Assembly (NCBI GenBank): GCA_951813525.2
Contig: CATOTJ020000002.1
Coordinates: 1,488,001-1,552,000 of the forward strand
Direction: 5' to 3'
Source of the DNA: Thermohalobaculum sp951813525
Lineage (GTDB): Bacteria; Pseudomonadota; Alphaproteobacteria; Rhodobacterales; Rhodobacteraceae
Length of the DNA: 64,000 nt
Shown here: positions 26,036 through 35,059 of the stretch, in pieces
Layout of the letters: every line of letters begins with the position of its first letter
Numbering within the stretch: the first letter of the stretch is position 1
Made by a program: the position numbers and the translations under genes
The notes under the pieces: generated by a model
Told to the model about the DNA's origin: nothing
The model's input: the letters and a program-made list of their open reading frames with translations, nothing else
The model's database searches: none

Positions 26036-26893
26036 ATGAAACCGATTGGTCGTCGCCGGGTTCTGATCGGGGCCGCGGCAGCATTGTTTTTCCCGGCGCC
26101 TGCGATCGCGCGAAGAAGAACATTCTTGTTTGGACTGACCCCTGTCTTTCTGACCAATGACCGAAAGCTTCTTGCGCTGATCCGCTCGCATATAGCCGAG
26201 GCCATCAACGTTCCCGTCGAACTCGTTCAGCGCCGAACGTACCAGGACATCACCACCATGTTGCTTGCTGGCGAGTTGGATGCCGCCTGGATCTGTGGCT
26301 ATCCGTACATTCGCCACCGCGCCGAGCTTGAACTGATCGCTGTGCCGGTCTGGCATGGACGACAGCTCTATCAAGCATACCTGATCGCCCACGAAGGACG
26401 AGATGCAGGTCAGCTTGACCAACTCGCGGGAGACGTCCACGCCTTTTCCGATCCGGATTCCAATTCCGGCTATCTTGTCACCCGTTCGGAACTGGCACGG
26501 AACCGCCAAAGCCCGGACCAGTTTTTCTCCCGTGCCTTCTTTACCTATGGGCATCGGAACGTGGTTCGTGCCGTATCGCGAGGTCTCGCGCAGTCAGGCA
26601 GTGTCGATGGATATGTGTGGGAAGCGTTGTCGACGCTCGAACCCTCCCTCACGGCCAAAACCTCGATCGTTTGGAAATCTGAGTGGTTGGGCTTTCCACC
26701 GGTTGCACGGCGGCGTTTCGGTTTTGACGCGGGCCTGCAGCGCGATTTCGCGGCAGCGTTGACAACCATGCAAAAGGGACAGGACGGCAAAGCGGCTCTG
26801 GATCTTCTACAGCTCGAAGGTTTCGCCCAGGCTGATCCGACCCTGTTCGACGGGATCGCCGCAAGGGTGTCCTCGCTCGGGAACGACGGATGA
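26036..26893 (+). CDS. aioX: Periplasmic arsenite-sensing protein AioX (PhnD-like)
   Basis: AioX binds arsenite in the periplasm and signals through AioS. The 285-residue protein is a PhnD-type substrate-binding protein. A Tat-like signal, GRRRVLIGAAAALFF, opens it. The only cysteine is Cys87 in LDAAWICGYPY; work on Agrobacterium AioX showed that one conserved cysteine is needed for As(III) binding, and this is its likely counterpart. The gene overlaps aioS by ATGA, so the two are coupled. A phosphonate-binding role is unlikely given the aioSR and aioBA neighbours. The start at 26,036 places the twin arginines at residues 6-8. Confidence 0.88.
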   Translation: MKPIGRRRVLIGAAAALFFPAPAIARRRTFLFGLTPVFLTNDRKLLALIRSHIAEAINVPVELVQRRTYQDITTMLLAGELDAAWICGYPYIRHRAELELIAVPVWHGRQLYQAYLIAHEGRDAGQLDQLAGDVHAFSDPDSNSGYLVTRSELARNRQSPDQFFSRAFFTYGHRNVVRAVSRGLAQSGSVDGYVWEALSTLEPSLTAKTSIVWKSEWLGFPPVARRRFGFDAGLQRDFAAALTTMQKGQDGKAALDLLQLEGFAQADPTLFDGIAARVSSLGNDG

Positions 26894-28329
26894 AGATACC
26901 TGCCTTTTCTTCGTTACCGTTGACCGTACGCGCTCCGCTGATCGTTGCCGTTCTGATGGTACTTGTCGGGGCGATCGCATCGGAACGGGTCCTGGCAAGC
27001 CTGACAGCAACGCAGGAACGCCAGCTCAGAGACCTTGCCGCCCTGTATCTCGATGGTCTGTCGGTCGCCATCGTTCCCGCTGCAACGCGCAACGATGTCT
27101 GGGAAACATTCGATGCGCTGGACCGTGCGCAACGCCATGACCGCAGCGTACGTGCGATCGTCACGACGGTAATTTCAGAAGACGGCAGCATTCTCGCGTC
27201 GTCCGACCCCACACGCTTCCCGACCGGTTCGGTCGCCAAGGCCAGTATCGGCGAGGCGGCATCGATCGACGCGCTGACAATCTCGGGCGATCGAAGAACG
27301 GTCTCTGTCGCTGTGCCGCTTCTCAACCAAGGACAGCGCGTCGGAAGGCTTTATGCTGAACTTGATGTCTCGGTCCTTTTGGAAGAACGACGTTCAGCTC
27401 TGCTCCTATTAATCCTGGGCAATGCGGCCGCAACTCTGGTCCTCGCCCTTGCGGGATATCTGGTTGTTCGCCGCATGCTGCGCCCGGTGAAGATCCTGGC
27501 CGAGCGTATGGGGGCGGCGGAAACGGCAATGCCAGAGCTTATCCCAGAGAAAGAGGTCCCGAACGACGCGAACGAATACGCTTTGTTGTTTCGCAAATAC
27601 AACTCGCTCGTAAAGGCCGAGAAAGAACGCAAGGAAGCCGCAGAGCGGTTGGCGGCGCAGGAACGACTGGTCAGCCTCGGTCGATTGGCGTCCAGTGTTG
27701 CGCATGAGATCAACAACCCCTTAGGCGGGATGTTGAATGCGGTCGACACGATGAAACACCATGGCGATCGGCCCGGCGTGACAGAACAAAGCATCGGACT
27801 GTTGGAACGCGGCCTGCTGGGCATCAAGGATGTTGTTCGGGCGATGCTTGATACCAACCGCCCCGGCCGGGTCGATACCGGACTTTCAAACTCCGATATC
27901 GACGATCTAAGACTGCTCATCAGTCCTGAAGTCCGCCGTCTCAACCAGACGCTGACATGGGCATTCGACGTCGGCGATACTGCGATGGCGTCAATCGACA
28001 GCGTGCCGGCAAGGCAGGTGCTACTCAACTTGCTGCTGAATGCGAGCCGGGCTGCAGGTCAGAGCGGGACGGTAAAATTCAACGCAGAAGTCAAGCAGGA
28101 CGCCATAGCCTTCTGCGTATGCGACAGCGGAAGCGGTCTGCCCGCTGACTTGCGCGAAGGGATCGAATTGGGGGACGTTTCCGGTATCCGGCCCGGTGTC
28201 GGCTTGCGAACAGTCGTCGAAAAAGTCGATCAGTTGGCTGGGGAGATCGACGTTTGCGAAATATCGTCGGGGCATACTGCCATTCACGTTCGCCTGCCGC
28301 TTCATCAACGCTCTTCCAAGGCTGCATGA
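26890..28329 (+). CDS. aioS: Sensor histidine kinase AioS
   Basis: The 479-residue kinase transduces AioX-arsenite to AioR. TM1 lies near residues 13-35 and TM2 near 175-200, with a periplasmic sensor of about 140 residues between. A HAMP-like linker and a coiled-coil (KAEKERKEAAERLAAQE) follow. The phosphoacceptor is His272 in SVAHEINNPLGGML. The ATP-binding domain has N-box NLLLNASRAAGQ, CDSGSGLP and GVGLRTVVEKV; the G-boxes are somewhat degenerate. It overlaps both aioX and aioR by ATGA, so the three genes form one operon. Confidence 0.9.
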   Translation: MKIPAFSSLPLTVRAPLIVAVLMVLVGAIASERVLASLTATQERQLRDLAALYLDGLSVAIVPAATRNDVWETFDALDRAQRHDRSVRAIVTTVISEDGSILASSDPTRFPTGSVAKASIGEAASIDALTISGDRRTVSVAVPLLNQGQRVGRLYAELDVSVLLEERRSALLLLILGNAAATLVLALAGYLVVRRMLRPVKILAERMGAAETAMPELIPEKEVPNDANEYALLFRKYNSLVKAEKERKEAAERLAAQERLVSLGRLASSVAHEINNPLGGMLNAVDTMKHHGDRPGVTEQSIGLLERGLLGIKDVVRAMLDTNRPGRVDTGLSNSDIDDLRLLISPEVRRLNQTLTWAFDVGDTAMASIDSVPARQVLLNLLLNASRAAGQSGTVKFNAEVKQDAIAFCVCDSGSGLPADLREGIELGDVSGIRPGVGLRTVVEKVDQLAGEIDVCEISSGHTAIHVRLPLHQRSSKAA

Positions 28330-29663
28330 TGTTGGCGGGATGCAAAATAGCGATCGTTGAAGACGATGAAATCATGGGCGCGTCGCTGATGCAGCGATTG
28401 GCGATCGAAGGTGCGAAGCCGATTTGGTGGAAGAACGGTGATGAAGCTTCCGCAGCGCTTCGCAAACAGGACCGATCGTTCGACGCGGTCGTGTGCGACA
28501 TCCGCCTGCCGGAAAAAGATGGGGAATCGATATTTCGCGAAGTCTCGGCCTCGGCGCACCCGCCGCCGTTTCTATTCCTGACGGCGCATGGCGACATCGA
28601 CCAGGCCGTGCGGCTGTTGCGGGCCGGTGCGTCAGACTACCTGACGAAACCCTTCGAGTTCGACGTCTTCCTCGAGCGGCTTTCCGCAATCGCACGGTCG
28701 CCCGACGATATCCATGCGACCGGCTCGCTTGGGGTTTCTTCGGCGATGCAGGCGATCGAAAAGACAATCGCGCGTGTGGCGGATACGGACTTGCCGGTCC
28801 TTTTCAGGGGGGAAACAGGCACCGGCAAGGAGGTCGCGGCGCGATTTCTTCACAAATGTTCGACACTGGCCGATGAACCGTTCGTGCCTGTCAATTGCGC
28901 GGCGCTTCCAAACGATTTGATCGAATCCGAGATCTTCGGCCATGAAAAGGGGGCTTTCACTGGCGCGCATGCCCGGCATATCGGCGCCGCTGAAAGGGCC
29001 GAAAAGGGAACATTGTTCCTGGACGAGATCGGCGACATGCCGGTGGCGATGCAGGCCAAGCTTCTCAGGCTGATCGAGGATGGAAGCTTCCTGCGCGTTG
29101 GCGGCGAAAAACCTGTATCGCTGTCTGCGCGTGTAATCTCCGCAACCCATCACGACCTGGCTTCCAGCATCAAGGGCGGCGCTTTTCGCGAAGACCTGCT
29201 TTACCGCCTCAATACGATCGATCTTGAAATTCCGGCACTGCGGTCACGGCCCGATGATACCGTTTGGCTGTTGCAAAATATGTTCGCCGCCGCAATTTCG
29301 CGGCGCCCGACTGAACTGAAAACGATCAGCGCGTTGGCGGAAGAGTGCGCAGCCGAGCACGACTGGCCAGGGAACGCCCGCGAGTTGCGAAACCGGGTCG
29401 AACGCGGCGTGGCACTCGCGAGCGGAACGACTTTGATGCCTGGTGATCTCTTTCCTGAAATCTACACCTTGGCGGCGGATGATACTTTCAAATCGCTGTC
29501 CGCGGTGCGCGAGGCCGCCGAGCAACGCCAAATCCAGCGCGCCCTGCGGGAAACGGACGGCCGGATCATCGAGGCGGCAAATCTCCTCGACATCTCCCGA
29601 ACCACGTTGTGGGAAAAGATGCAGAAATTTGGCATCTCGGTAAACAGCGCGACCGAAGGCTAA
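28326..29663 (+). CDS. aioR: Sigma-54-dependent response regulator AioR
   Basis: AioR is the NtrC-type activator of aioBA. The frame opens at 28,254, but the ATG at 28,326, overlapping the aioS stop, starts the receiver domain. The phosphoacceptor aspartate is near residue 57 in VVCDIRLPEKDG. The AAA+ domain has Walker A in GETGTGKEVAARF and the sigma-54 contact loop GAFTGA near 209, plus LFLDEIGDM. A Fis-type helix-turn-helix ends the protein (RIIEAANLLDISRTTLWEKM). All motifs needed for open-complex formation are present, which matches the sigma-54 promoter found upstream of aioB. Confidence 0.93.
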   Translation: MMLAGCKIAIVEDDEIMGASLMQRLAIEGAKPIWWKNGDEASAALRKQDRSFDAVVCDIRLPEKDGESIFREVSASAHPPPFLFLTAHGDIDQAVRLLRAGASDYLTKPFEFDVFLERLSAIARSPDDIHATGSLGVSSAMQAIEKTIARVADTDLPVLFRGETGTGKEVAARFLHKCSTLADEPFVPVNCAALPNDLIESEIFGHEKGAFTGAHARHIGAAERAEKGTLFLDEIGDMPVAMQAKLLRLIEDGSFLRVGGEKPVSLSARVISATHHDLASSIKGGAFREDLLYRLNTIDLEIPALRSRPDDTVWLLQNMFAAAISRRPTELKTISALAEECAAEHDWPGNARELRNRVERGVALASGTTLMPGDLFPEIYTLAADDTFKSLSAVREAAEQRQIQRALRETDGRIIEAANLLDISRTTLWEKMQKFGISVNSATEG

Positions 29664-29696
29664 ACGAACACCGGATTGTCGCCCGCCGCCGCGCGG

Positions 29697-29761
29697 ACGT
29701 TGCAAGTGCAACGTTCGGATTTCCGATCATCAACAATTTCGAATGTTCGAATTTCCGAACG
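29697..29761. promoter_or_regulatory. Palindrome cluster, likely AioR enhancer sites
   Basis: Three dyads lie 60-130 bp upstream of the sigma-54 promoter. ACGTTGCA/TGCAACGT pair at 29,697-29,714. TTCGAATGTTCGAA is at 29,738-29,751. CGTTCGGA and TCCGAACG pair at long range from 29,712 to 29,761. This is the expected distance for NtrC-family enhancers. Which dyad binds AioR cannot be told. Confidence 0.6.
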
Positions 29762-29823
29762 TTTCCGCGCGGAACCGCGGGTGATCCCGAGCCACCACAC
29801 TGAAAAACCGGCATAAATCGCCC

Positions 29824-29839
29824 TGGCACACCCCTTGCT
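29824..29839 (+). promoter_or_regulatory. Sigma-54 promoter of aioBA
   Basis: TGGCACACCCCTTGCT matches the -24/-12 consensus TGGCAC-N5-TTGC exactly. It ends 45 bp before the aioB start and lies downstream of a gene for a sigma-54 activator. Confidence 0.92.
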
Positions 29840-29884
29840 CTGCTTTGTTTAACAAAAGCTAAAGATCTGCATAGGGAGGATAAC

Positions 29885-30403
29885 ATGCGGTGCCAGAAAC
29901 TGGTCGATGTCGGTCGACGTAAATTCCTGCGTGGGGGCGCAGCGGCAACAGCAGGGGCCGCGGCCTTTGCAGTCTCTCAAGAACCTGCAAAGGCGGCCCA
30001 GGGCGGCGCACGTGTCGACTACCCGGCCAACAAGCTGGCAAATATTTCCGATCTCACGGTCAACGAGCCGCTGGATGTCGCCTATCCAGACGACGACGCT
30101 CCGGGCGTACTGCTAAAGCTCGGCCAGGCGGTCGAGGGGGGCGCAGGCCCGGATGGTGACATCGTCGGCTTCTCGACGATCTGCCCGCACAAAGGATATC
30201 CTCTGAACTACAACACAGGCGACCGGACCTTCAACTGTCCCGGCCACTATTCCAGGTTCGATCCGGAAGCCGGGGGTCAGCAGGTCTGGGGCCAGGCCAC
30301 GCAAAATCTTCCGCAATACATGCTGCGGGTCGACAGCGCAGGCGACATCTATGCCGAGGGCGTGGACGAGCTACTGTATGGCCGCCTGTCAAACGTGCTC
30401 TGA
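29885..30403 (+). CDS. aioB: Arsenite oxidase small subunit (Rieske)
   Basis: AioB is the Rieske [2Fe-2S] subunit that passes electrons out of arsenite oxidase. The 172-residue precursor has a Tat signal, VGRRKFLRGGAAATAGAAAFA, which carries the folded heterodimer to the periplasm. The cluster ligands are in CPHKGYPLNYN (Cys-x-His) and FNCPGHYSRF (Cys-x2-His). Length is normal. It is the first gene after the sigma-54 promoter, with an AGGGAGGA ribosome site, and is followed 12 bp later by aioA. Confidence 0.95.
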   Translation: MRCQKLVDVGRRKFLRGGAAATAGAAAFAVSQEPAKAAQGGARVDYPANKLANISDLTVNEPLDVAYPDDDAPGVLLKLGQAVEGGAGPDGDIVGFSTICPHKGYPLNYNTGDRTFNCPGHYSRFDPEAGGQQVWGQATQNLPQYMLRVDSAGDIYAEGVDELLYGRLSNVL

Positions 30404-30415
30404 GGGGAGGAAAAC

Positions 30416-32878
30416 ATGGCTTACAAACGACACATCGACCGCCTGCCGATCATTCCCGCAGACGCGAAGAAAACCAATGTCACCTGCCACTACTGCATCG
30501 TCGGATGCGGCTATCACGCCTATACTTGGCCTGTGAACAAACAGGGCGGTACCGCGCCGGATCAGAATGCATTCGGTGTCGACCTGTCAGAACAACAAGG
30601 CGCCGATACCGATGCCTGGTACGCGCCGTCAATGTACAACATCGTTAAAATGGACGGCAAAAATGTCCATCTGGTCATAAAGCCTGACAAGGACTGTGTC
30701 GTGAACTCGGGCCTTGGTTCGATCCGCGGCGCGCGCATGGCCGAAAACCGGCCCTCGGAGGTAACCGGCACACAACAACAACGCCTCAGCGACCCAATGG
30801 TCTGGCGCTATGGCGCCTGGCAGCCAACGTCTTGGGACGACGCGCTGGATCTGGTCGCGCGTGTGACGGCAAGGGTGATCGACAAGGACAACGAGGACGA
30901 TCTTTATGTCTCGATGTTCGATCATGGAGGATCTGCTGGCGGATACGAGAACACCTGGGGAACCGGCAAACTGTATTTCGGATCGATGAAGATCAAGAAT
31001 TGCCGCATCCACAATCGGCCAGCCTATAACTCCGAAGTGCACTCAACCAGAGACATGGGCATCGGCGAGCTGAACTATTCCTATGAAGACTATGGCCTGA
31101 CCGATACGATATTCCTGATCGGGGCGAATCCGCTCGAGACGCAGACTAACCTGTTCCTGAACCACATGGTTCCCGGCATGCAGGACGGTGCAAAGGTGGT
31201 CATCGTCGACCCCAGACGGACAGTGACCGCCAATGCCTGCGAGGACGCCGCGGGTGCCGAGAATGTCTTGCACCTTGCCATCAACTCCGGCACCGACCTG
31301 GCGCTTTTCAATGCGCTTTTCACCCATATCGCCGATAAGGGGTGGGTCGATGCGGACTTCATCGCCAACTCGACATTCCAGGGCGGCGAGGCGGTTGCCG
31401 AAGATGGCGCCCACCCATGTGCTCTCGGCTCGTTCGATCTGGCCCGCGAAGCGTGCCGGATTTCAACGGCAGAGGCCGCCGAAGTATGCGGCGTGCCCGA
31501 GGCCGACATCATCAAGGCCGCCGAATGGATCGCGCGGCCCAAGGACGGTGCCCGGCGCAGATGCGTCACCGCCTACGAAAAGGGCATCATCTGGGGCAAC
31601 GACAACTACCGCACCGTCGGCGCCCTGGTGAACATCGGCCTGGCCACCGGCAATATCGGGCGTGAAGGCGGCGGTGTCTGCCGTTTGGGCGGCCATCAGG
31701 AAGGGTATTACCGCCCCGGCGACGGCCATGTCGGCCGGCCAGCACCCTATGTCGATGACCTGATCATCAATGGCGGCGGCAAGGTCCACCACGTCTGGGC
31801 CTGCGACCACTACAAGACAACGCTGAACGCGACCGAGTTCAAGCGCATTTACAACAAACGCTCGAACATGGTGAAGGAGGCGATGGACGGTGCCGCCGGC
31901 AAATCGCGCGAGCAACTGGTCGACGACATCGTCGCGGCGATCGACGCGGGCGGGATCTTCTCGGTCAATGTCGATGTGATTCACAGCCAGATCGGGCAAG
32001 CAGCGCATGTGATCCTGCCCGCCGTGGAATCGGGCGAGATGAACCTGACCTCCATGAACGGAGAGCGCCGCATGCGGCTGGTCGAAAAATACATGGATGG
32101 CCCGGGGTCGGCAAAACCCGACTGCCTGATCGCAGCGAGCCTGGCCCAGCACCTGGAACGCGTTTTGGGAGAGGCGGGCAAGACCGACTACGCAGCCCAG
32201 TTCCAGGGCTATGATTGGGCGACGGAAGAAGACGCGTTCATGGATGGCTACAACCAGGGCAACCCGGACGTCACCTATGACCGGTTGCGAGCTATGGGCA
32301 ATAACGGCGTGCAGGAACCTGTAATCGGTTTCGAAAACGGCGAGTTGGTCGGCACCAAGCGGCTGTACACGGACGGCACGTTCGATCGCCATGGCCGCGA
32401 CGACAAAAAGGCATTGTTCTGTGCCGGTGCCTGGCGCGGCCTGCAGGCCCCCGGCAAGCAGGCGCAAAAGGACAAGTTTGCCTTCCTGATCAACAATGGC
32501 CGGTCGAACATCAACTGGCAGAATTGGTTCCTGGATCAGGAGAACGACTTTGTCGTCGACCGCTACCCCTATCCGTTCATCGAGATGCATCCCGATGACA
32601 TGGCGGACCTGGGCGTCAGTGCCGGCGATCTTGTCGAAATCGTCAACGATGATGGCGCCACGCAAGCCATGGCCTACCCGACGCCGACGGCCAAGCGCAA
32701 AGAGACGTTCATGCTCTTCGCGTCACCTGCCGGTACTCAAGGCAACGTCATCAATTCCGGCACAAACGAGTTGGTCCTGCCGAACTACAAGCAGACCTGG
32801 GCCGACATCCGACGGCTGGCAGACGCCCCGGCCTCGGTCGCTCATCTCACCTTCAAATCGAAGGAATACACGAGCTGA
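30416..32878 (+). CDS. aioA: Arsenite oxidase large molybdopterin subunit
   Basis: AioA oxidises arsenite to arsenate at a molybdenum bis-MGD centre. The 820-residue protein belongs to the DMSO reductase family. The [3Fe-4S] ligands are Cys24, Cys27 and Cys31 in TCHYCIVGCGYHAY, the spacing typical of AioA. FLIGANPLETQTNLFLNHM and VIVDPRRTVTANACEDAA are cofactor-binding segments, and EKGIIWGNDNYRT and PAPYVDDLIINGG follow. It has no signal of its own and is exported with AioB. The usual downstream cytochrome c and moeA genes are absent; a hairpin terminator follows at once. Confidence 0.97.
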   Translation: MAYKRHIDRLPIIPADAKKTNVTCHYCIVGCGYHAYTWPVNKQGGTAPDQNAFGVDLSEQQGADTDAWYAPSMYNIVKMDGKNVHLVIKPDKDCVVNSGLGSIRGARMAENRPSEVTGTQQQRLSDPMVWRYGAWQPTSWDDALDLVARVTARVIDKDNEDDLYVSMFDHGGSAGGYENTWGTGKLYFGSMKIKNCRIHNRPAYNSEVHSTRDMGIGELNYSYEDYGLTDTIFLIGANPLETQTNLFLNHMVPGMQDGAKVVIVDPRRTVTANACEDAAGAENVLHLAINSGTDLALFNALFTHIADKGWVDADFIANSTFQGGEAVAEDGAHPCALGSFDLAREACRISTAEAAEVCGVPEADIIKAAEWIARPKDGARRRCVTAYEKGIIWGNDNYRTVGALVNIGLATGNIGREGGGVCRLGGHQEGYYRPGDGHVGRPAPYVDDLIINGGGKVHHVWACDHYKTTLNATEFKRIYNKRSNMVKEAMDGAAGKSREQLVDDIVAAIDAGGIFSVNVDVIHSQIGQAAHVILPAVESGEMNLTSMNGERRMRLVEKYMDGPGSAKPDCLIAASLAQHLERVLGEAGKTDYAAQFQGYDWATEEDAFMDGYNQGNPDVTYDRLRAMGNNGVQEPVIGFENGELVGTKRLYTDGTFDRHGRDDKKALFCAGAWRGLQAPGKQAQKDKFAFLINNGRSNINWQNWFLDQENDFVVDRYPYPFIEMHPDDMADLGVSAGDLVEIVNDDGATQAMAYPTPTAKRKETFMLFASPAGTQGNVINSGTNELVLPNYKQTWADIRRLADAPASVAHLTFKSKEYTS

Positions 32879-32887
32879 CACCGATCA

Positions 32888-32911
32888 GGCCCAGGCGGCA
32901 ATGCCTGGGCC
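32888..32911. terminator. Terminator after aioA
   Basis: Perfect 9-bp arms GGCCCAGGC and GCCTGGGCC with a 6-base loop lie 10 bp after the aioA stop, between it and the convergent lysR remnant. Confidence 0.75.
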
Positions 32912-32945
32912 ATCATCGGACGCTCATTCAAACTGGACTTCGACG

Positions 32946-33864
32946 TCAGCGCACGTTGCGATCCATCGGCGGCGCGTGGTCCTTGTCGACTTCAGCCATC
33001 GCTGCTTTGAGGTCACGAGTAATCTCCGCGGCCAGTCGGGGCACCGGGAATGCGGTGTTGGTCGACAGCAGAATGTCCAACTCTTGGCGTGGTCGGAATG
33101 GCCGAACGGTCAAATCAGAAAATCGTGCCCAGGGAACCAAGCCATCGACCAGTGCAATTCCCAATCCTTGCGCCACAAGCGGCAGCGCGGAAATAGACAA
33201 AGTCACCTCGATTTGCGTCGACATTTCCCGGCCTAATTCAAGAAACATTCGATCGAGCATCATACCGATATGCGGCTGGGGGCCATAGCTGATCACCATC
33301 TGGCCGGCCAGATCGGTCGGGCCGACGGTGCCCAGTTCTGCCAGCGGAGAATCCGAGCGCATCACCACAACAATCTCGGTATTGCCGATCTTCTCGCTGC
33401 GAATTTGCGGCTCGTCAATCGCCGCCATCGTCAGACCAAGATCGATGTCCCCAATCAGAATGCGCTGGCCGATCTCTTGCGCAGGCAGCGTTTGCAGCGC
33501 CATCCGTGTTCCGGGATTGCGCCTGCGAGAACTTTCCACCGCGCACGGCAGCAGGGCAAAGGTCGGCGGTGCGCTTGCGCCAATTCTGAGAATACCGGTC
33601 TGCTTGTCACGGACGCGATCGGAAAAACCGCGCAGGACTCCGACCTCGCGAAAGATCTTGTCGGCGTCGCGAAACAGAAGCTGGGCCTCAGCGGTGGGGG
33701 CAAGCTCCGCCGACGCGCGCAAACAACCGGTAACTGATCTGCCCCTCGAAATGGCGCAGGACCTTGCTGACGGCCGGTTGCGAGACATTGAGCGCCTCGG
33801 CGGCGGTCGTCAGCGAGCCGTACCGCATGATGGCGCAAAAAACTTCGAGATGGCGTCGGTTCAT
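32946..33864 (-). pseudogene. LysR-family regulator with a frameshift
   Basis: The ATG at 33,864 starts a normal LysR helix-turn-helix: RHLEVFCAIMRYGSLTTAAEA, then LNVSQPAVSKVLRHFE. The frame closes after FARVGGACPHR. The neighbouring frame continues exactly as expected, LAPTAEAQLLFRDADKIFREV and then the whole effector domain down to 32,946. The shift lies near 33,703-33,712, in a GC-rich stretch, and equals a two-base loss or one-base gain. Either the gene is broken or there is a base-calling error. It is convergent with aioA, so it is not part of that operon. Its target genes are unknown. Confidence 0.82.
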
Positions 33865-34172
33865 GTAAAACTCATAACCATTGTTTTGGTTTCATAAAAC
33901 AAAATGTATTGGTCAGATGCCGGGGCAAGTGCAAACGTTTGCGCCGAGGCCACCACTCCCTTGCCGCGATCTACCAAAGCGAAAACTGGTGCCATGACAG
34001 CGAAAACCAGTGCGCGCGCCAAAAAAGACAGCCGTCCCGGAAAGACCGATGACCGGCCGATACGTAAGGCTTGGTGAACTCGAGCGCCCAAAGGTCGAGA
34101 TTAAGCTGGACGGCAAGGCGGCGGTGTCAGACGAAAGCGAACCAGTCCCAGTTCGCCCCGACGCGCCAAACT
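33865..34172. other. lysR upstream region and truncated ORF before IS6
   Basis: The first part is the lysR promoter region, AT-rich near the start codon. A 27-codon frame at 33,994-34,077 (MTAKTSARAKKDSRPGK) may be the 5' end of a gene divergent from lysR that was cut off when IS DNA arrived, since the sequence after it looks like IS-related material. There is no other coding signal here. Confidence 0.35.
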
Positions 34173-34880
34173 TCAGGCTTCACCGAGTTGACGCCACTCG
34201 GCGAGAGCGACGGTGCGCTTCAGCTTGAAATTGTCCCGGATGTAGAGATGGCGTTCCTGGTTGAAGTGGTTATGGATCGAGGAGTGGACAGCGGCGAATT
34301 TCTGCAAACTCCGCATCCGCCTGAAGCGAAGCATCGACCGCTCTTTTCGTCGAAACGGTTGGTGTGAATTTTCGGCCCTGTTGTTCAACCAGCGCCCCGT
34401 GACTTGCAGGTCAGGGCCGCCGACGTCGCGCAACGCCGCGCCGTACGACCTAAGCCGATCGGTGACTATCGCTCCCGGCCGGCCGTAGCGCTTCATCGAT
34501 TTCTTGAGGAATTTCAGGGCTGCCTTGCGGTCTCGTTTCTTCGTGACGATGGCCTCGAGCACCTCGCCTTCGTGATCCACGGCGCGCCACAGATAGAGGC
34601 GCTCGCCGTTGATCTTCACGAAGACCTCGTCGACATGCCATCGCCATTGCGGTCCGCCGCGCATACGATCTAACCGCTTCCGTCGGATCTCGGCAGCGAA
34701 CATCCGGCCGAAGCGGTTCCACCAAAACCGAACCGTTTCGTGGCTGATGTCGACACCGCGCTCGTGCAATAGATCCTCAACATTCCGAAGTGAGAGCGGA
34801 AACCGGACATACAACATCACAGCCAGACGGATGATCGCCGGACTGGTTTTGAAATAGCGAAACGGGCTGCGTTTTGTCAT
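34173..34880 (-). CDS. IS6-family transposase
   Basis: The 235-residue DDE transposase is typical of IS6 (IS26-like). It has the N-terminal helix-turn-helix LRNVEDLLHERGVDISHETV, the first catalytic aspartate in WHVDEVFVKI, the second in VTDRLRSYGAAL and the glutamate in NNRAENSHQPFRRKER. Length and motif order are complete, so the enzyme may be active. I could not define the terminal repeats with confidence. Its right side interrupts an IS3-family orfB. IS6 elements move by replicative cointegration and often rearrange neighbouring DNA, which fits the mosaic seen here. Confidence 0.93.
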   Translation of the reverse strand: MTKRSPFRYFKTSPAIIRLAVMLYVRFPLSLRNVEDLLHERGVDISHETVRFWWNRFGRMFAAEIRRKRLDRMRGGPQWRWHVDEVFVKINGERLYLWRAVDHEGEVLEAIVTKKRDRKAALKFLKKSMKRYGRPGAIVTDRLRSYGAALRDVGGPDLQVTGRWLNNRAENSHQPFRRKERSMLRFRRMRSLQKFAAVHSSIHNHFNQERHLYIRDNFKLKRTVALAEWRQLGEA

Positions 34881-34929
34881 TTGGCAAGGCTACGAGATCG
34901 CCCTGCCCGCTTCAAGCCGGTTTCCCCTG

Positions 34930-35052
34930 AAAGTGCCAATCGAGGTTCAACTCGGTCTCGCCTTTCGCCTTATAATAAAATGACGACCGAGAGATCGACA
35001 GCAACGCGCGCTGCTTGCCGACGGAAAGCTTTGGCAGGTTTGGCTCAATCAT
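34930..35052 (-). pseudogene. IS3-family orfB, 5' stub
   Basis: From the ATG at 35,052 the frame reads MIEPNLPKLSVGKQRALLSI then SRSSFYYKAKGETELNLD, the start of an IS3-family OrfB. It stops being family-like at about 34,930, where the IS6 copy begins. The catalytic domain is lost. The matching orfA lies directly upstream. Confidence 0.8.
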
Positions 35053-35059
35053 CTTGCGC

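Noticed and set aside
31463..32665. 400-codon minus-strand ORF inside aioA
   Set aside because: aioA on the plus strand is unambiguous. The antisense frame is open because of high GC codon use.
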